From Endozoicomonas elysicola (GTDB lineage Bacteria > Pseudomonadota > Gammaproteobacteria > Pseudomonadales > Endozoicomonadaceae), in the NCBI RefSeq assembly GCF_000710775.1, contig NZ_JOJP01000001.1:649400-713399 (forward strand): 64,000 nt of DNA. Direction: 5' to 3'. Shown piece by piece: positions 18,877 to 30,533 of the stretch. A model generated the notes under the pieces. The model was given only the letters and a program-made list of their open reading frames with translations. It did not search any database and was not told where the DNA came from. How positions within the stretch are numbered: the first letter of the stretch is position 1; each line of letters starts with the position of its first letter. A program made the position numbers and the translations under genes.

Positions 18877-20073
18877 TTAGGCTAATGATTGTGCCATGAG
18901 GGTCAGTGGATGCATGACTTGGTGAGGAGTGTTCATTTCTATTTGCATCTTACAGGACTCGCAGTCTGTGACTACATAATCCACATTAAGCGCTTCAATC
19001 TGATCAAAGACGCCCTGACCAATGCTCTGAGAGGTTTGATAGTTCTCTTTTTTGAACCCGTAGGTGCCCGACATGCCGCAGCATTTCTGATCCAGCATAA
19101 TCACTTCCAGCCCGGGGATACTGTTCAGTAACTCCATGGTGTGAATCACACCTCCCTGCTTTATCAGATGGCAGGGGCTATGATACGCAACCCGCAGGTT
19201 AACGGGCTTCATGTCTGGTTTATTGCCTTTGGCAAACTCCCTGGTAATGAATGCTGCGGCAAACAGAATACGTTCCCTGATGGCATGGTTATCCACATGA
19301 AGCACTTCTAGGTATTCGTCTCGAAGCGTCATTGCACAGCTGGGTTCAGTGGCCAGTACACATTCACTGTCCATTAATGAATCTGAGAACTGACCCATGT
19401 TCAGCTCTGCATTTTTGCGTGCTTTATCGAAGAAGCCATTGGCAATCAGTGGGACACCACAGCACTTCTCTTTCTTCAACAGTGTGACACCAATATTCAT
19501 GGCATTCAGTACTGCGACCAAGTGTTTCCCCACTGTTGGGTCATTGTAGTTGGTGAAACAGCCATGGAAGAAGCTGACTTTTCGCTCAAAGAGGGTCTGT
19601 CGTGCTGTTTGCTGTTTGAACCAGCTACGGAATGTCTGGTGAGTGTATTTTGGTAAAGTTTGTCGCTCATCAATTCCCAGCACTTTATCCAGCAGTTTTT
19701 TCACAGGTTTTAGCTGAGTTGCGATATTGACGACAGGTGCAGCAGGGGCAGAAAGCGATCCCATCATATCGGTGTGGCTGAGAATAAATTCCCGAGGGCC
19801 TTTTTTGAAACCACCGTGTCGGGCCTTTGCCAGTTGAATCACTGTACCCACCTGCACACCTGACGGGCAGGCAACCTCACAGCGTTTGCAGTTGGTGCAG
19901 TGTTTCAGGGCTTCATCATACAGCGCCGGGTTTTTAATGCGTAAGCGTTCCCCATCGGGTCCAGCCTGTTTGGGGCCGGGATAATCCGGGTTCACTTCGG
20001 CGACCGGACATCGGGTTGTGCAGACGGTGCATTTAATGCAGCTGTCAAAGCTGGTATCAATGATGTTCAGCAT
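18877..20073 (-). CDS. glpC: Anaerobic G3P dehydrogenase subunit C
   Basis: A 398-residue iron-sulfur subunit that passes electrons from GlpAB to the quinone pool at the membrane. Two 4Fe-4S clusters are visible near the N-terminus (CIKCTVCTTRCP at 12-23, CTNCKRCEVACPSG at about 59-72). Two cysteine-rich CCG-type motifs follow (KEKCCGVP and DQKCCGMSGTYG). It overlaps the end of glpB by 7 bp, so translation is coupled. Confidence 0.95.
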   Translation of the reverse strand: MLNIIDTSFDSCIKCTVCTTRCPVAEVNPDYPGPKQAGPDGERLRIKNPALYDEALKHCTNCKRCEVACPSGVQVGTVIQLAKARHGGFKKGPREFILSHTDMMGSLSAPAAPVVNIATQLKPVKKLLDKVLGIDERQTLPKYTHQTFRSWFKQQTARQTLFERKVSFFHGCFTNYNDPTVGKHLVAVLNAMNIGVTLLKKEKCCGVPLIANGFFDKARKNAELNMGQFSDSLMDSECVLATEPSCAMTLRDEYLEVLHVDNHAIRERILFAAAFITREFAKGNKPDMKPVNLRVAYHSPCHLIKQGGVIHTMELLNSIPGLEVIMLDQKCCGMSGTYGFKKENYQTSQSIGQGVFDQIEALNVDYVVTDCESCKMQIEMNTPHQVMHPLTLMAQSLA

Positions 20074-21377
20074 GATTTTTCCGCCTGAGACAGGGTTTCA
20101 ATAATCCGGCTTGCAGCAAACCAGCCAGTACTGATGGCTACGCCACCCGAGCTGGCTTCCTGAACTGGATTGAAACCATTAAGCACTGCACCTGCGCAGT
20201 AAAGATTATGGACTTTCTGACCGTTGCGGTATGGATTTAACTGTTCACCGGTCTTAATGCCGAAGTGGCTGAAATGATGCTCGTTGCCATCCATAAAACG
20301 ACTATTTGACCACTGTTCTCTACTTCCTGAGGTGTCAACATCAAGGCCAAAAACCGGCTCAGTTATCTGATGACGGTTGCTGGCCAGGCCCTGACTGAAA
20401 AAGCTGCCTGTGGCCAGAATAAAGTGGCTGGCAGATATTGGCATATCAGGGTTCAGTTTGGTTTTGAGCGAGCGCAGCTGGTTTTCTTCAAAGAAACCAG
20501 ACAGCACTTCATCACCTTCAAGAAGGATGCCACCCAATTGGCGAAAGCGCTGCTTTAGAGCAGAGGCCATACGCATACCAGGTAGTGATGGTGGTAGTGT
20601 TGCCACTTCACAGATACGCAGGCCGGTCAGCGATTCAAGTTGGCGGATTATTTCATTACCACCTTCGACAGCAAGAACGGATGGTATAACCACCAGGTCA
20701 GCATCTCGTGCTGCTTTCTGCAAAGCAGACGACAATACATTGATACCATTAGGTTGGCTGAGCAGATCACGCTTAAGAGTCCTGGCTAACTCAAGAGAGC
20801 GCAGTTCGTAGGAATTTCTGGCGTTAATGTTCAGGGTTTCCGTTTTGATATCCGCCAGTATGAACTCTACTTCAGAGAATCCAGGCTGTTGCTTCATGCC
20901 TGCAGCCATCAGTGCCGGTTGAAAGTCACGAAAGCCTGCGATATTGATGATGGCAACACGGTGTAAGCCTTCTGCAGGAGCGGATAAAGATAGGCTTCGT
21001 GAACCTTCCTGGCTCAGCCAGCCTGGGCGAATGGCTCCCAATGCTGTCAGGCGGCCATGATTCTGCTGGTCACTGCTGATCAGCTTAATGCCGGCTTCTG
21101 CCATTTGATCGATAAAAAATGCCAGCCCTTTCGGTAAGGACTCTGTCCCCACTTTCTGGTAGGGATGCATGGAAGGCAACTGGCGAATGGCTTCAAATGG
21201 AAACTCCACAAGCGCATTATCTTTTTGAATGCCGAGGACATCGATGGAACCGGATGCAAAAGCCAGGGCGCTCTCTCCAGCACTGACAACAACGGTTTTT
21301 AAGCCCGCTTCTGAACAGCGGATTGCGCTGGTTAATCCCGCAAGGCCACCACCAATAACAATAACGTCGTATTTCAT
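20067..21377 (-). CDS. glpB: Anaerobic G3P dehydrogenase subunit B
   Basis: A 436-residue flavoprotein subunit. It begins with the FAD/NAD-binding VIVIGGGLAGLTSAIR motif and ends with a second flavin-contact region (LYCAGAVLNGFNPVQEASSGG). Its start overlaps the glpA stop by 4 bp (ATGA), the expected arrangement for a fixed-ratio complex. No damage seen. Confidence 0.95.
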   Translation of the reverse strand: MKYDVIVIGGGLAGLTSAIRCSEAGLKTVVVSAGESALAFASGSIDVLGIQKDNALVEFPFEAIRQLPSMHPYQKVGTESLPKGLAFFIDQMAEAGIKLISSDQQNHGRLTALGAIRPGWLSQEGSRSLSLSAPAEGLHRVAIINIAGFRDFQPALMAAGMKQQPGFSEVEFILADIKTETLNINARNSYELRSLELARTLKRDLLSQPNGINVLSSALQKAARDADLVVIPSVLAVEGGNEIIRQLESLTGLRICEVATLPPSLPGMRMASALKQRFRQLGGILLEGDEVLSGFFEENQLRSLKTKLNPDMPISASHFILATGSFFSQGLASNRHQITEPVFGLDVDTSGSREQWSNSRFMDGNEHHFSHFGIKTGEQLNPYRNGQKVHNLYCAGAVLNGFNPVQEASSGGVAISTGWFAASRIIETLSQAEKSC

Positions 21378-23086
21378 GCGGCTACCTCTTCCTTTGACAC
21401 TTTCCTGGGCTCTTCCATGGAGAGCTCAGTAAAAACACTGGCAGCTCTTAGGCTCTGGGAAGTTGTAAGTGCTGATTCATTAGGTTCCAGCTGGCTGTAG
21501 CCAAGAAGGTTGTTATACAGCCAGTAGCTAAGATCCGCTTCGCGCATTGCATCCCCCCACAGCACGGGCCTGACTCCCTTCCAGCGTTCCTGCATAAACT
21601 CACCAATGCTGTTCAACGCTTTTTCACCGTTATCATTGTGGGTGATTTCGCTGACAATACCCGCAGCCCGGCAGGCGCACATTTTTCCCTGACACGGCCC
21701 CATGCCAATACGAGTTCGGCGACGAAGGTCAACCAGATCCATGGCATTCAGGTTATGAACGGCGTATTCGATTTCGCCACGAGTCACCATTTCGCACTCA
21801 CAGATGACGGCGTTCTGTTTCTTATCATTGGCAAGAAACCTGGCGGCTCTTTCTCCATGGCGGTACTTTGCAGAGCCGGAAACCGGGATAGAAACCTGGG
21901 GAGCATAAATATCGGTGTGTTTACCATTGGCACCGGGCAGTGGTCGTATCGCCGTTTCGCAGGGCTTCGTATTTCCCAGGTTTTTTGCGACGGCATCCGT
22001 TGCCATTTCCGCCATCAAACGGTAAGTCATCAACTTCCCACCGGTAATGGTAATAAGACCCGGCAAGGCATCCGTTTCGCCATGGTCGAGTAAAACAATA
22101 CCACGACTGATGTTTCGACCCGATGGGTCATCACCCAGAGAGATCAGGGGACGAACCCCACAATAGGCCCGAAGTACCCGAGTCTTGGCCATAATCGGAC
22201 AGAGTTTTTCACCCTCAGCTAACAGGACGTCAACCTCGTCTGGGTTCACCCGGATGTTCTCAATGTCACTGTATGGGATTTTTTCAGAGGTGGTACCAAT
22301 AAGAGAGATGGTGTCCCCGGGAACCAGAATGTCGGCATCGGATGGTTTACGACAACGGTTGATTACCATGCCATTAATTCGGTAATCAACAATCAATAAC
22401 GAGCCTTTAGCCGGGAACATACGAATGGAAAGATCGGCGTACTCAATGATCTGCTGGCCCCAGATACCGGCTGCATTGACTACCTGCTGAGCATGGATAT
22501 CAATTTTTTCACCGGTTTTCAGGTTGATGCAGTGAACACCTTGTACCCGGCCATTATTGATGATTAAGCCAACGACTTTGGTATAGCTGAGAAGTCGGCT
22601 GCCATACTCTTCTGCGTCAAGAATGTTGGATGCGGTTAAACGAAAAGGGTCTACAGTACCATCTGGAACACGAACGGCACCCAGCAGTTTGGGATTAACA
22701 TTTGGCTCAATGCGCAGGGCTTCTGCAGGCGTTAATGCGTCGGCTTGTATCCCAGCAGCAGTACAGGCGCTGATGAATTTTTCCTGAAAGGAGAGTTCGT
22801 CCTCAGGCAGCGTGATGAATAGGCCGCCTGTTTCTTCAATACAATGGCTTGCCACTTTCCGCAGAATACGATTTTCACTAATGCATTCAATGGCAGAGTG
22901 AGGGTCGGTCACTGCGTAGCGGGCACCAGAATGCAGCAGGCCGTGGTTACGCCCAGTGGTACCGTTGGCAATATCATCCTTCTCGACCAGGATGGCACGC
23001 ATTCCCCGTTGAGCACAGTCGCGAAGAACGCCCGCTCCGGTCGCGCCCCCACCGATGATAACGACGTCGGTCTCTATCTGCCTCAT
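21374..23086 (-). CDS. glpA: Anaerobic G3P dehydrogenase subunit A
   Basis: The catalytic flavoprotein that oxidises glycerol-3-phosphate to dihydroxyacetone phosphate. Motifs include VVIIGGGATGAG, TGRNHGLLHSGARY, VPDGTVDPFRL, NAAGIWGQ, GRNISRGIVLLDH and ITGGKLMTYRLMAE, then the C-terminal cysteine-containing BFD-like region (VICECEMVTRGE, GMGPCQGKMCACRAAG). The ATG at 23086 was chosen (570 residues, MRQIETDVV) because it matches the family N-terminus; a GTG at 23128 would add 14 residues over an apparent operator. It heads the leftward glpABC-R operon. Confidence 0.95.
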   Translation of the reverse strand: MRQIETDVVIIGGGATGAGVLRDCAQRGMRAILVEKDDIANGTTGRNHGLLHSGARYAVTDPHSAIECISENRILRKVASHCIEETGGLFITLPEDELSFQEKFISACTAAGIQADALTPAEALRIEPNVNPKLLGAVRVPDGTVDPFRLTASNILDAEEYGSRLLSYTKVVGLIINNGRVQGVHCINLKTGEKIDIHAQQVVNAAGIWGQQIIEYADLSIRMFPAKGSLLIVDYRINGMVINRCRKPSDADILVPGDTISLIGTTSEKIPYSDIENIRVNPDEVDVLLAEGEKLCPIMAKTRVLRAYCGVRPLISLGDDPSGRNISRGIVLLDHGETDALPGLITITGGKLMTYRLMAEMATDAVAKNLGNTKPCETAIRPLPGANGKHTDIYAPQVSIPVSGSAKYRHGERAARFLANDKKQNAVICECEMVTRGEIEYAVHNLNAMDLVDLRRRTRIGMGPCQGKMCACRAAGIVSEITHNDNGEKALNSIGEFMQERWKGVRPVLWGDAMREADLSYWLYNNLLGYSQLEPNESALTTSQSLRAASVFTELSMEEPRKVSKEEVAA

Positions 23087-23101
23087 TGAATATGCTCTTA
23101 C

Positions 23102-23245
23102 ATGTTCGTTTATGTTCGCGACGCGCACTATAAATAAACGGCATTATTTAAAAAATGACATGAATCAACACAAAAACACGAATTTTCATTCGGTCATACA
23201 AAAAAGCGAACATCAAAAGTATCTGGTGTTATTGAAAAATGTTCA
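23102..23245. promoter_or_regulatory. GlpR-type half-sites between glpA and glpF
   Basis: Several ATGTTCG/CGAACAT words, the half-site of the known GlpR operator, lie in the divergent control region: ATGTTCG at 23102-23108 and 23112-23118 (direct, 10-bp period), CGAACAT at 23207-23213 and ATGTTCA at 23239-23245. The first pair sits immediately upstream of the glpA start. The gap 23087-23502 otherwise holds the two promoters. Confidence 0.65.
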
Positions 23246-23502
23246 GTGATTAATCGAAGTCCATGATGTGCATGATAATAAATGTTGTTCTGTTAATGGT
23301 TTTTGTGCGTATTTCCCGTAATTCACATTCTTTGTAGGTAATTGCTTGATTCATATCAATCTTTCAGGATTGATAATGTTTGTTTTTGTTTGTAAAAATT
23401 CGCCCGCCAACAAGGCATTCGTTGAGTTCTGTATTTTTGGATAAACGACGTTGCCTTAATTAATAATTGTTGACCTGCATGAAGCAGGTGGAAGTAGCCA
23501 TT

Positions 23503-24321
23503 ATGAGAAAATCATTGCTGGGGGAATGTCTTGCCGAGTTTATTGGCACAGGTCTTCTTATTTTCTTCGGTGTGGGTTGTGTAGCGGCTTTGGTTCTGGC
23601 TGGTGTTGATTTTGGTCAGTGGGAAATATCGATCGTCTGGGGTCTGGGTGTGGCAATTGCCATCTATGTTACTGGTGGTATTTCCGGCGCTCATTTGAAT
23701 CCGGCAGTTACGCTTGCATTGACGGTTTTTAAAGGCTTCGACAAGCAAAAGGTTGTTCCTTTCATTGTTTCCCAGGTGTTGGGTGCCTTCTGTTCTGCAG
23801 CCCTCGTTTACTTCCTGTACAGCGGCTTATTCGCTGATTATGAGTTGACCAATAATATTATCCGTGGTTCTGAGGAGAGTCTGGCTACAGCTGGTATTTT
23901 CTCGACTTATGCAAACTCTGCACTGACTAACCTGCAGGCCTTCGCTGTTGAGTTCGTCATCACCGCTGTTCTCATGGGCGGAATTCTGGCGATCGGTGAT
24001 GATAACAATGGTGTTTCCAACGGTGCGCTTTCCGCCCTTCTCATTGGTGTTCTCATTGCTGTGATCGGCGCGTCTTTTGGCCCTCTGACAGGTTTTGCCA
24101 TGAATCCTGCACGGGACTTTGGCCCGAAACTCTTTGCATTTTTCGCAGGCTGGGGCGAAGTGGCACTGACGGGTGCACGAGCTAACCCCTATTTCTGGGT
24201 ACCGATTGTTGCTCCTATCTGTGGTGCCATGACCGGCGCATGGCTTTACATCAATGTGCTGGGTAAACAGGTAGAACCTGTTGACTGCGCGACCCCTGGT
24301 TGTGAAATCAAAACCGCCTGA
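23503..24321 (+). CDS. glpF: Glycerol uptake facilitator (aquaglyceroporin)
   Basis: A 272-residue inner-membrane channel of the MIP family with six membrane helices. Both pore NPA motifs are present (GAHLNPAVTLAL and FAMNPARDFGP); the aspartate after the second NPAR is typical of glycerol channels rather than strict aquaporins. The ATG at 23503 (MRKSLLGE) was chosen for the GGTGGAAG upstream; an earlier ATG at 23467 adds 12 non-family residues. It is followed 72 bp later by glycerol kinase. Confidence 0.95.
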   Translation: MRKSLLGECLAEFIGTGLLIFFGVGCVAALVLAGVDFGQWEISIVWGLGVAIAIYVTGGISGAHLNPAVTLALTVFKGFDKQKVVPFIVSQVLGAFCSAALVYFLYSGLFADYELTNNIIRGSEESLATAGIFSTYANSALTNLQAFAVEFVITAVLMGGILAIGDDNNGVSNGALSALLIGVLIAVIGASFGPLTGFAMNPARDFGPKLFAFFAGWGEVALTGARANPYFWVPIVAPICGAMTGAWLYINVLGKQVEPVDCATPGCEIKTA

Positions 24322-24375
24322 TCGTTTATTGACCTCTTTTTATGAGAAGGTAGGGGTAAGACCCCTGCCAGTTAA

Positions 24376-25902
<1,527 letters not shown>

Positions 25903-25915
25903 ACGAAAGCGTCCT

Positions 25916-26207
25916 CGGGCTTAGGGGGCGTTCTCAATTAGCCATGAGTCCAGTTGATCACACACGCATTCATGCTGTGTTGAACGGCTTGAACATGGAA
26001 CCACCATGCCCTGCACCGTTCGCCTTGCCTGAATGCGTGTGTGATCAACCCGAAGGGCCGCCCATGGTTTGTGCCATTCTGCGTTGCGCACTACTTATGT
26101 GGAATAACCACACTACGCAGTTCACGCCTTGCCTGGCGCAAACCATGGGTGGCTGGTCACATGTCTAATTGAGAACGCCCCCTAGGGTGTGTTGCACTCT
26201 AAGCCCG
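25916..26207. terminator. glpK terminator hairpin split by insertion
   Basis: CGGGCTTA (25916-25923) on the left and GGGTGTGTTGCACTCTAAGCCCG (26185-26207) on the right become one hairpin when the intervening element and one TA are removed: stem CGGGCTTAG / CTAAGCCCG with an inner GTG/CAC pair. It lies between the convergent glpK and PEBP genes, as a shared terminator would. The restored structure is direct evidence that the DNA between is an insertion. Confidence 0.7.
25924..26182. mobile_element. 259-bp MITE-like twin-hairpin element
   Basis: The ends are a perfect 18-bp terminal inverted repeat (GGGGGCGTTCTCAATTAG and its complement) flanked on both sides by TA, the target duplication typical of IS630/Tc1-mariner-type elements. 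Inside are two long hairpins of exactly 97 bp each. Hairpin 1 (25953-26049) has a perfect 20-bp outer stem beginning GTTGATCACACACGC. Hairpin 2 (26057-26153) has a 19-bp outer stem beginning GCCGCCCATGG with two mismatches. Both have further pairing inside and share the words CGCCTTGCCTG and CATTC near their loops, so they look like diverged copies. No transposase is encoded; reading frames across it are by-products of the palindromes. Confidence 0.75.
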
Positions 26208-26226
26208 AACAGTTTGAAGCAAGTGA

Positions 26227-26805
26227 TTATCTGGCATTGGTAGGCGCAGTGAGTACGGCTTTAGCCAATGTATGCTGTAGAATATAAAAGCCAGCCATTG
26301 CTGGTGATGCACTACTGTTTACATCCAAATTAGGAATGTCGAGCGCGTAAACGGTAATGTGATAGTTGTGTGGTGCAGCGTTTGGTGGAGGGCATGCACC
26401 GCCGTAGCCTTTAAAGCCAAAATCATTTCTCAGCATGCTTGCCCCTTTTGGAAGATTCTTTCCACCCTCCGTACCGGCATTTAACGGCAGGCTTTTGACA
26501 TTACCAGGAATATTGATCACTACCCAGTGCCACCAACCACTGCCAGTGGGGGCATCCGGGTCATACATGGTCACAGCAAAGCTTTTTGTTCCTTTGGGTA
26601 TATTGGTCCACTTCAGCTCCGGTGAAGTGTTTTTACCTGTGCAGCCCCACTGGTTGTAAATTTGCTGACTCTGGAAGGATTTGCCGTTGGTTACCTGGTT
26701 GCTCATCAACGTCATGATGTCTGAATCGGGCTTTTTCCCCATGCCAGGCGTAGAAAGACTGATGGCCAGTAACCCTATACCAACAAGAGTAACTACACGT
26801 TTCAT
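26227..26805 (-). CDS. PEBP/YbhB-family secreted protein
   Basis: A 192-residue protein of the phosphatidylethanolamine-binding (Raf kinase inhibitor-like, YbhB/YbcL) family. It shows the conserved MYDPDAPTGSGWWHWVV ligand-pocket motif, then GYGGACPPP and NYHITVYALD. Residues 1-24 form a signal peptide ending near TPGMGK, so export to the periplasm is expected. The ATG at 26805 lies behind AAAGGG; a GTG one codon earlier is possible. Bacterial function is not established. It is convergent with glpK and not obviously linked to the glycerol genes. Confidence 0.88.
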   Translation of the reverse strand: MKRVVTLVGIGLLAISLSTPGMGKKPDSDIMTLMSNQVTNGKSFQSQQIYNQWGCTGKNTSPELKWTNIPKGTKSFAVTMYDPDAPTGSGWWHWVVINIPGNVKSLPLNAGTEGGKNLPKGASMLRNDFGFKGYGGACPPPNAAPHNYHITVYALDIPNLDVNSSASPAMAGFYILQHTLAKAVLTAPTNAR

Positions 26806-27518
26806 CACTCAACCCTTTTAGATGGTTCCTGTGGAAGATTAGCTGCGGATCATTGAAGCTGCCCAAACTTTTGAGTGAAAGCTGTCGTTTTTTTGAGTGG
26901 ATTTCAACAAGTAACAAAGAAGGACATTAAGAAACACTGGGTTGCTGTTTCTACTGCATAGCGGTAGGAATATCAGCCTGATTTTCGATGTAATATGCAA
27001 AAAAAATAGTTATTTATTCATTTTTTGTTTTTTTTATTAACTCTGGTTTTGGTGGTTTTTTCCTGGTTATTTGTGTGATTTCCCATCTTTTTGGGAAAAA
27101 TTGCTGATATTTTTGATGCAAAAGTAAATAGGTAATCCCACTGACAAGTGTTGTTAATTACCACTTTGTCAAAAAATCACTTACTATGTGTGCCCTGATT
27201 TATGAGAAGGGCTTTTGAGACAGGCTGCCTGTAGCTGGTTTCCATCTTATGAAACAGCTCAATATGCCTGAATTTTTGGTGTGAGAATGACGTCGTGTAC
27301 TGGCTACTGTGTTACAGGTTCGTGTGATCTTGTCAACGTACAAATCAGGTAAGAATTTCGATCGTTTTCACAGTAAAAGTTCCTGCAGTTTTGATTGGGG
27401 TCGGCATTCTGGAAGTGACAAAAGTACATTATGGTTACTTAGTCATGCCCAGGAACGCTGGGTGCTGATGCACTGAACGAAAAGACTATTAATTTAGCTT
27501 CCTAGCTAGGTGACCGTT
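26806..27518. other. Intergenic region upstream of pntA
   Basis: This 713-bp AT-rich stretch between divergent genes holds the promoters of the PEBP gene and pntAB. It has long T runs around 27020-27080 and a small palindrome ACAGGC-T-GCCTGT near 27220. No reading frame or RNA structure was convincing. Confidence 0.5.
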
Positions 27519-29051
27519 ATGCGCATAGGGATCCCTGGAGAGGTCCAGGAAAACGAGAATCGCGTTGCTGCAACGCCCGATACAGTGGGTAAATTGCAGA
27601 AGCTCGGTTTTGACGTCGTCGTTGAACGAGGTGCAGGGGTAAAAGCGAGCTTTGAGGATGAAGCATTCACTCAGGCTGGCGCCCAGATAGTTGATCGTGA
27701 TGATGTCTGGAATTCAGACATTATTTTGAAGGTTAACGCTCCGATTGATGATGAAATTGCACTGCTGAAAGATGGCGCTACCCTGGCCAGTTTCATCTGG
27801 CCTGCCCAGAATGAAGAGCTGATGAATAAGCTAAGCCAGCGTAATGTGAACATTCTGGCGATGGACAGCGTACCACGTCTGTCTCGCTCCCAGTCTCTGG
27901 ATGCCCTGAGTTCGATGGCCAATATCGGTGGTTATCGTGCAGTGGTTGAAGCATCTCATGAGTTTGGCCGCTTCTTTAACGGCCAGATCACGGCAGCAGG
28001 AAAAATTCCACCAGCGAAGGTACTGGTTATTGGTGCCGGAGTTGCTGGTCTGGCTGCTCTTGGTGCAGCGGGCAGCATGGGTGCTATCGTGCGTGCATTC
28101 GATACCCGGCCTGAAGTAAAAGAGCAGGTTGAGAGTATGGGTGCTGAGTTTCTTGAGCTGGACTATGAAGAAGAGCAGGACTCTTCTGATGGCTATGCCA
28201 AGGAGATGAGCCAGGCATTTATTGATGCCGAGATGGCGCTCTTTATGGAACAGGCCAAAGAAGTTGATATCATCATCACTACTGCGCTTATTCCTGGCAA
28301 ACCGGCACCAAAGCTGATCACAGAAGACATGGTTAAGGCAATGAAGCCTGGCAGTGTTATTGTGGATCTTGCTGCTCAGACCGGTGGTAACTGTGCATGC
28401 ACCGTCAAAGATCAGATTACGGTTGCTCATGGCGTAAAAGTTATCGGTTATACAGATCTGCCAAGCCGCCTGCCTACCCAGTCATCTCAACTGTACGGCA
28501 CTAACCTGGTAAATCTGCTGAAACTGCTCTGTCCAAATAAGGATGGAGAGATTGATATCAACTTCGATGATGAAGTTATCCGTGGCTTGACCGTTATCCG
28601 TGACGGCAGCATCACCTGGCCACCACCCCCTGTTAAAGTCAGCGCTGCCCCTGCTGCCAAACCAGAACCTGTAGCTGAAAAAGCAGTGAAAGAAGAGGCA
28701 AAACCCAAGCCCTGGCTGAAACCCCTGTTGATGTCTGTAGGTGCAGTGTTGTTTGGCTGTATTGCCAATTCAGCGCCAACCGCTTTCCTTGAACATTTCA
28801 CCGTTTTCGTACTTGCTTCCATCGTAGGCTATTACGTCATTTGGAATGTGACATCAGCGCTGCATACTCCGCTGATGAGTGTCACGAATGCCATCAGTGG
28901 CATTGTGGTTGTTGGAGGTCTGGTCCAGATGGGCAGTGATAACAATATTGTACTTGCACTGTCGGGTATTGCCATCACGGTTGCTGTCATCAATATTGTT
29001 GGTGGATTCGCTGTTACTCAGCGGATGCTCAAGATGTTCCGTCTGGATTAA
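27519..29051 (+). CDS. pntA: NAD(P) transhydrogenase alpha subunit
   Basis: A 510-residue alpha subunit of the proton-translocating transhydrogenase. The NAD(H)-binding domain I is visible ([89 protein letters not shown]). An Ala/Pro/Lys-rich linker follows near 370-405, then about four membrane helices ending VTQRMLKMF. The ATG at 27519 with AGGTGA upstream matches the family start; an earlier in-frame codon at 27510 adds three residues. It forms an operon with pntB (15-bp gap). Confidence 0.97.
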   Translation: MRIGIPGEVQENENRVAATPDTVGKLQKLGFDVVVERGAGVKASFEDEAFTQAGAQIVDRDDVWNSDIILKVNAPIDDEIALLKDGATLASFIWPAQNEELMNKLSQRNVNILAMDSVPRLSRSQSLDALSSMANIGGYRAVVEASHEFGRFFNGQITAAGKIPPAKVLVIGAGVAGLAALGAAGSMGAIVRAFDTRPEVKEQVESMGAEFLELDYEEEQDSSDGYAKEMSQAFIDAEMALFMEQAKEVDIIITTALIPGKPAPKLITEDMVKAMKPGSVIVDLAAQTGGNCACTVKDQITVAHGVKVIGYTDLPSRLPTQSSQLYGTNLVNLLKLLCPNKDGEIDINFDDEVIRGLTVIRDGSITWPPPPVKVSAAPAAKPEPVAEKAVKEEAKPKPWLKPLLMSVGAVLFGCIANSAPTAFLEHFTVFVLASIVGYYVIWNVTSALHTPLMSVTNAISGIVVVGGLVQMGSDNNIVLALSGIAITVAVINIVGGFAVTQRMLKMFRLD

Positions 29052-29066
29052 CAGGAGTCGCTCGCA

Positions 29067-30467
29067 ATGTCTGAAGGATTACTGGTAGCGGCTTATCTGG
29101 TCGCTGCATTAATGTTTGTTATGAGCCTTGCCGGGCTTAGCCGACAGGATACGGCAAAAAACGGCAATATATACGGCATCACCGGTATGGTGGTTGCGGT
29201 TCTGGCAACCCTTGCTCATGCCCATATTGCCGGTATTACCCTGGTCACTCTGTGCATGATTATTGGTGCAGGCGTAGGTCTTTATCTGGCGATTAAGGTT
29301 CAGATGACGGAGATGCCACAGCTGGTTGCCATTCTGAACGGTTTTGGTGGTCTGGCGGCAGTACTGATTGGCTTTGCCAGTGCGCTGGAAGTGAATGACT
29401 CGCTGGTGGGCCAGTTTAAAGACTTGGTCATGTCGACTGAACAGCTGATTCACAGCTCTGAAATCTTTATCGGGATTATCATTGGTGCGGTGACGTTCAG
29501 TGGTTCGGTTGTGGCTGCGCTGAAGCTTCATGGCAAGATTTCCAGCCGCCCTGTGTCACTGCCTGGAAAGCACTGGACCAACCTGGCCATTCTTGCCCTG
29601 GCGGTTTTGATGGGTGTTGTGTATGTACAGCAGCACAGTATTCTGGCGCTATTGCTGGTCACCATCCTGGCATTTGCTTTTGGTGTAACCCTGGTGCTGG
29701 GCATTGGCGGCGCGGATATGCCTGTTGTGGTATCCATGCTTAATGCTTACTCAGGTCTGGCAGCTGCCATGACTGGTTTTATGCTGGGCAACAACCTGCT
29801 GATCATTACCGGTGCGATGGTAGGTTCATCTGGTGCCATTCTTTCTTACCTGATGTGCTCAGCCATGAATCGTTCGTTTATTTCGGTGATTCTGGGTGGC
29901 TTTGGTACCGAAGAAGGTACGATCGTCGAAGGCGGTGATGAGGGTGAGTACACTGAAGTCAGCGCAGAAGAAGTTGCGGAGCGTCTGAAGAACTCCTCCA
30001 GTGTGATTATCACTCCAGGCTATGGTATGGCCGTTGCCCAGGCTCAGCACCCTGTTCGTGACCTGGTCAATAAGCTACGGGACCGGGGAATCAAGGTTCG
30101 TTTTGGTATCCATCCGGTTGCCGGTCGTCTGCCGGGTCATATGAATGTACTGCTGGCAGAGGCGAAAGTGCCTTATGATATCGTGGAAGAGATGGATGAA
30201 ATCAACGATGACTTTGCCGATACCGACACGGTACTGGTCATCGGTGCAAACGACACGGTGAACCCGGCTGCTGCCGAAGATCCTAACAGCCCAATTGCCG
30301 GCATGCCGGTACTGAGGGTCTGGGAAGCTGGAGAAGTGATCGTATTCAAACGTTCAATGGCCACCGGTTATGCGGGTGTTCAGAACCCACTGTTCTTCCG
30401 TGAGAACAGCCGTATGCTGTTTGGTGATGCGACCGACAGTGTTGAGCAGATTCTCAAGCAGTTCTGA
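29067..30467 (+). CDS. pntB: NAD(P) transhydrogenase beta subunit
   Basis: A 466-residue beta subunit with about nine membrane helices (residues 1-270) followed by the NADP(H)-binding domain III ([69 protein letters not shown]). With PntA it uses the proton gradient to make NADPH from NADH. AGGAG precedes its ATG at 29067. Confidence 0.97.
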   Translation: MSEGLLVAAYLVAALMFVMSLAGLSRQDTAKNGNIYGITGMVVAVLATLAHAHIAGITLVTLCMIIGAGVGLYLAIKVQMTEMPQLVAILNGFGGLAAVLIGFASALEVNDSLVGQFKDLVMSTEQLIHSSEIFIGIIIGAVTFSGSVVAALKLHGKISSRPVSLPGKHWTNLAILALAVLMGVVYVQQHSILALLLVTILAFAFGVTLVLGIGGADMPVVVSMLNAYSGLAAAMTGFMLGNNLLIITGAMVGSSGAILSYLMCSAMNRSFISVILGGFGTEEGTIVEGGDEGEYTEVSAEEVAERLKNSSSVIITPGYGMAVAQAQHPVRDLVNKLRDRGIKVRFGIHPVAGRLPGHMNVLLAEAKVPYDIVEEMDEINDDFADTDTVLVIGANDTVNPAAAEDPNSPIAGMPVLRVWEAGEVIVFKRSMATGYAGVQNPLFFRENSRMLFGDATDSVEQILKQF

Positions 30468-30533
30468 TAATCCTTCCTCCCTGGCTGGCAGCTAACGCTG
30501 CCAGCTGGCACTCTCTTCAAGATTAAAACGACG

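Noticed and set aside
25953-26153. Integron attC sites
   Set aside because: The hairpins lack the conserved GTTRRRY/RYYYAAC core boxes, no cassette genes or integrase are nearby, and the outer terminal repeats with TA duplication fit a MITE better.
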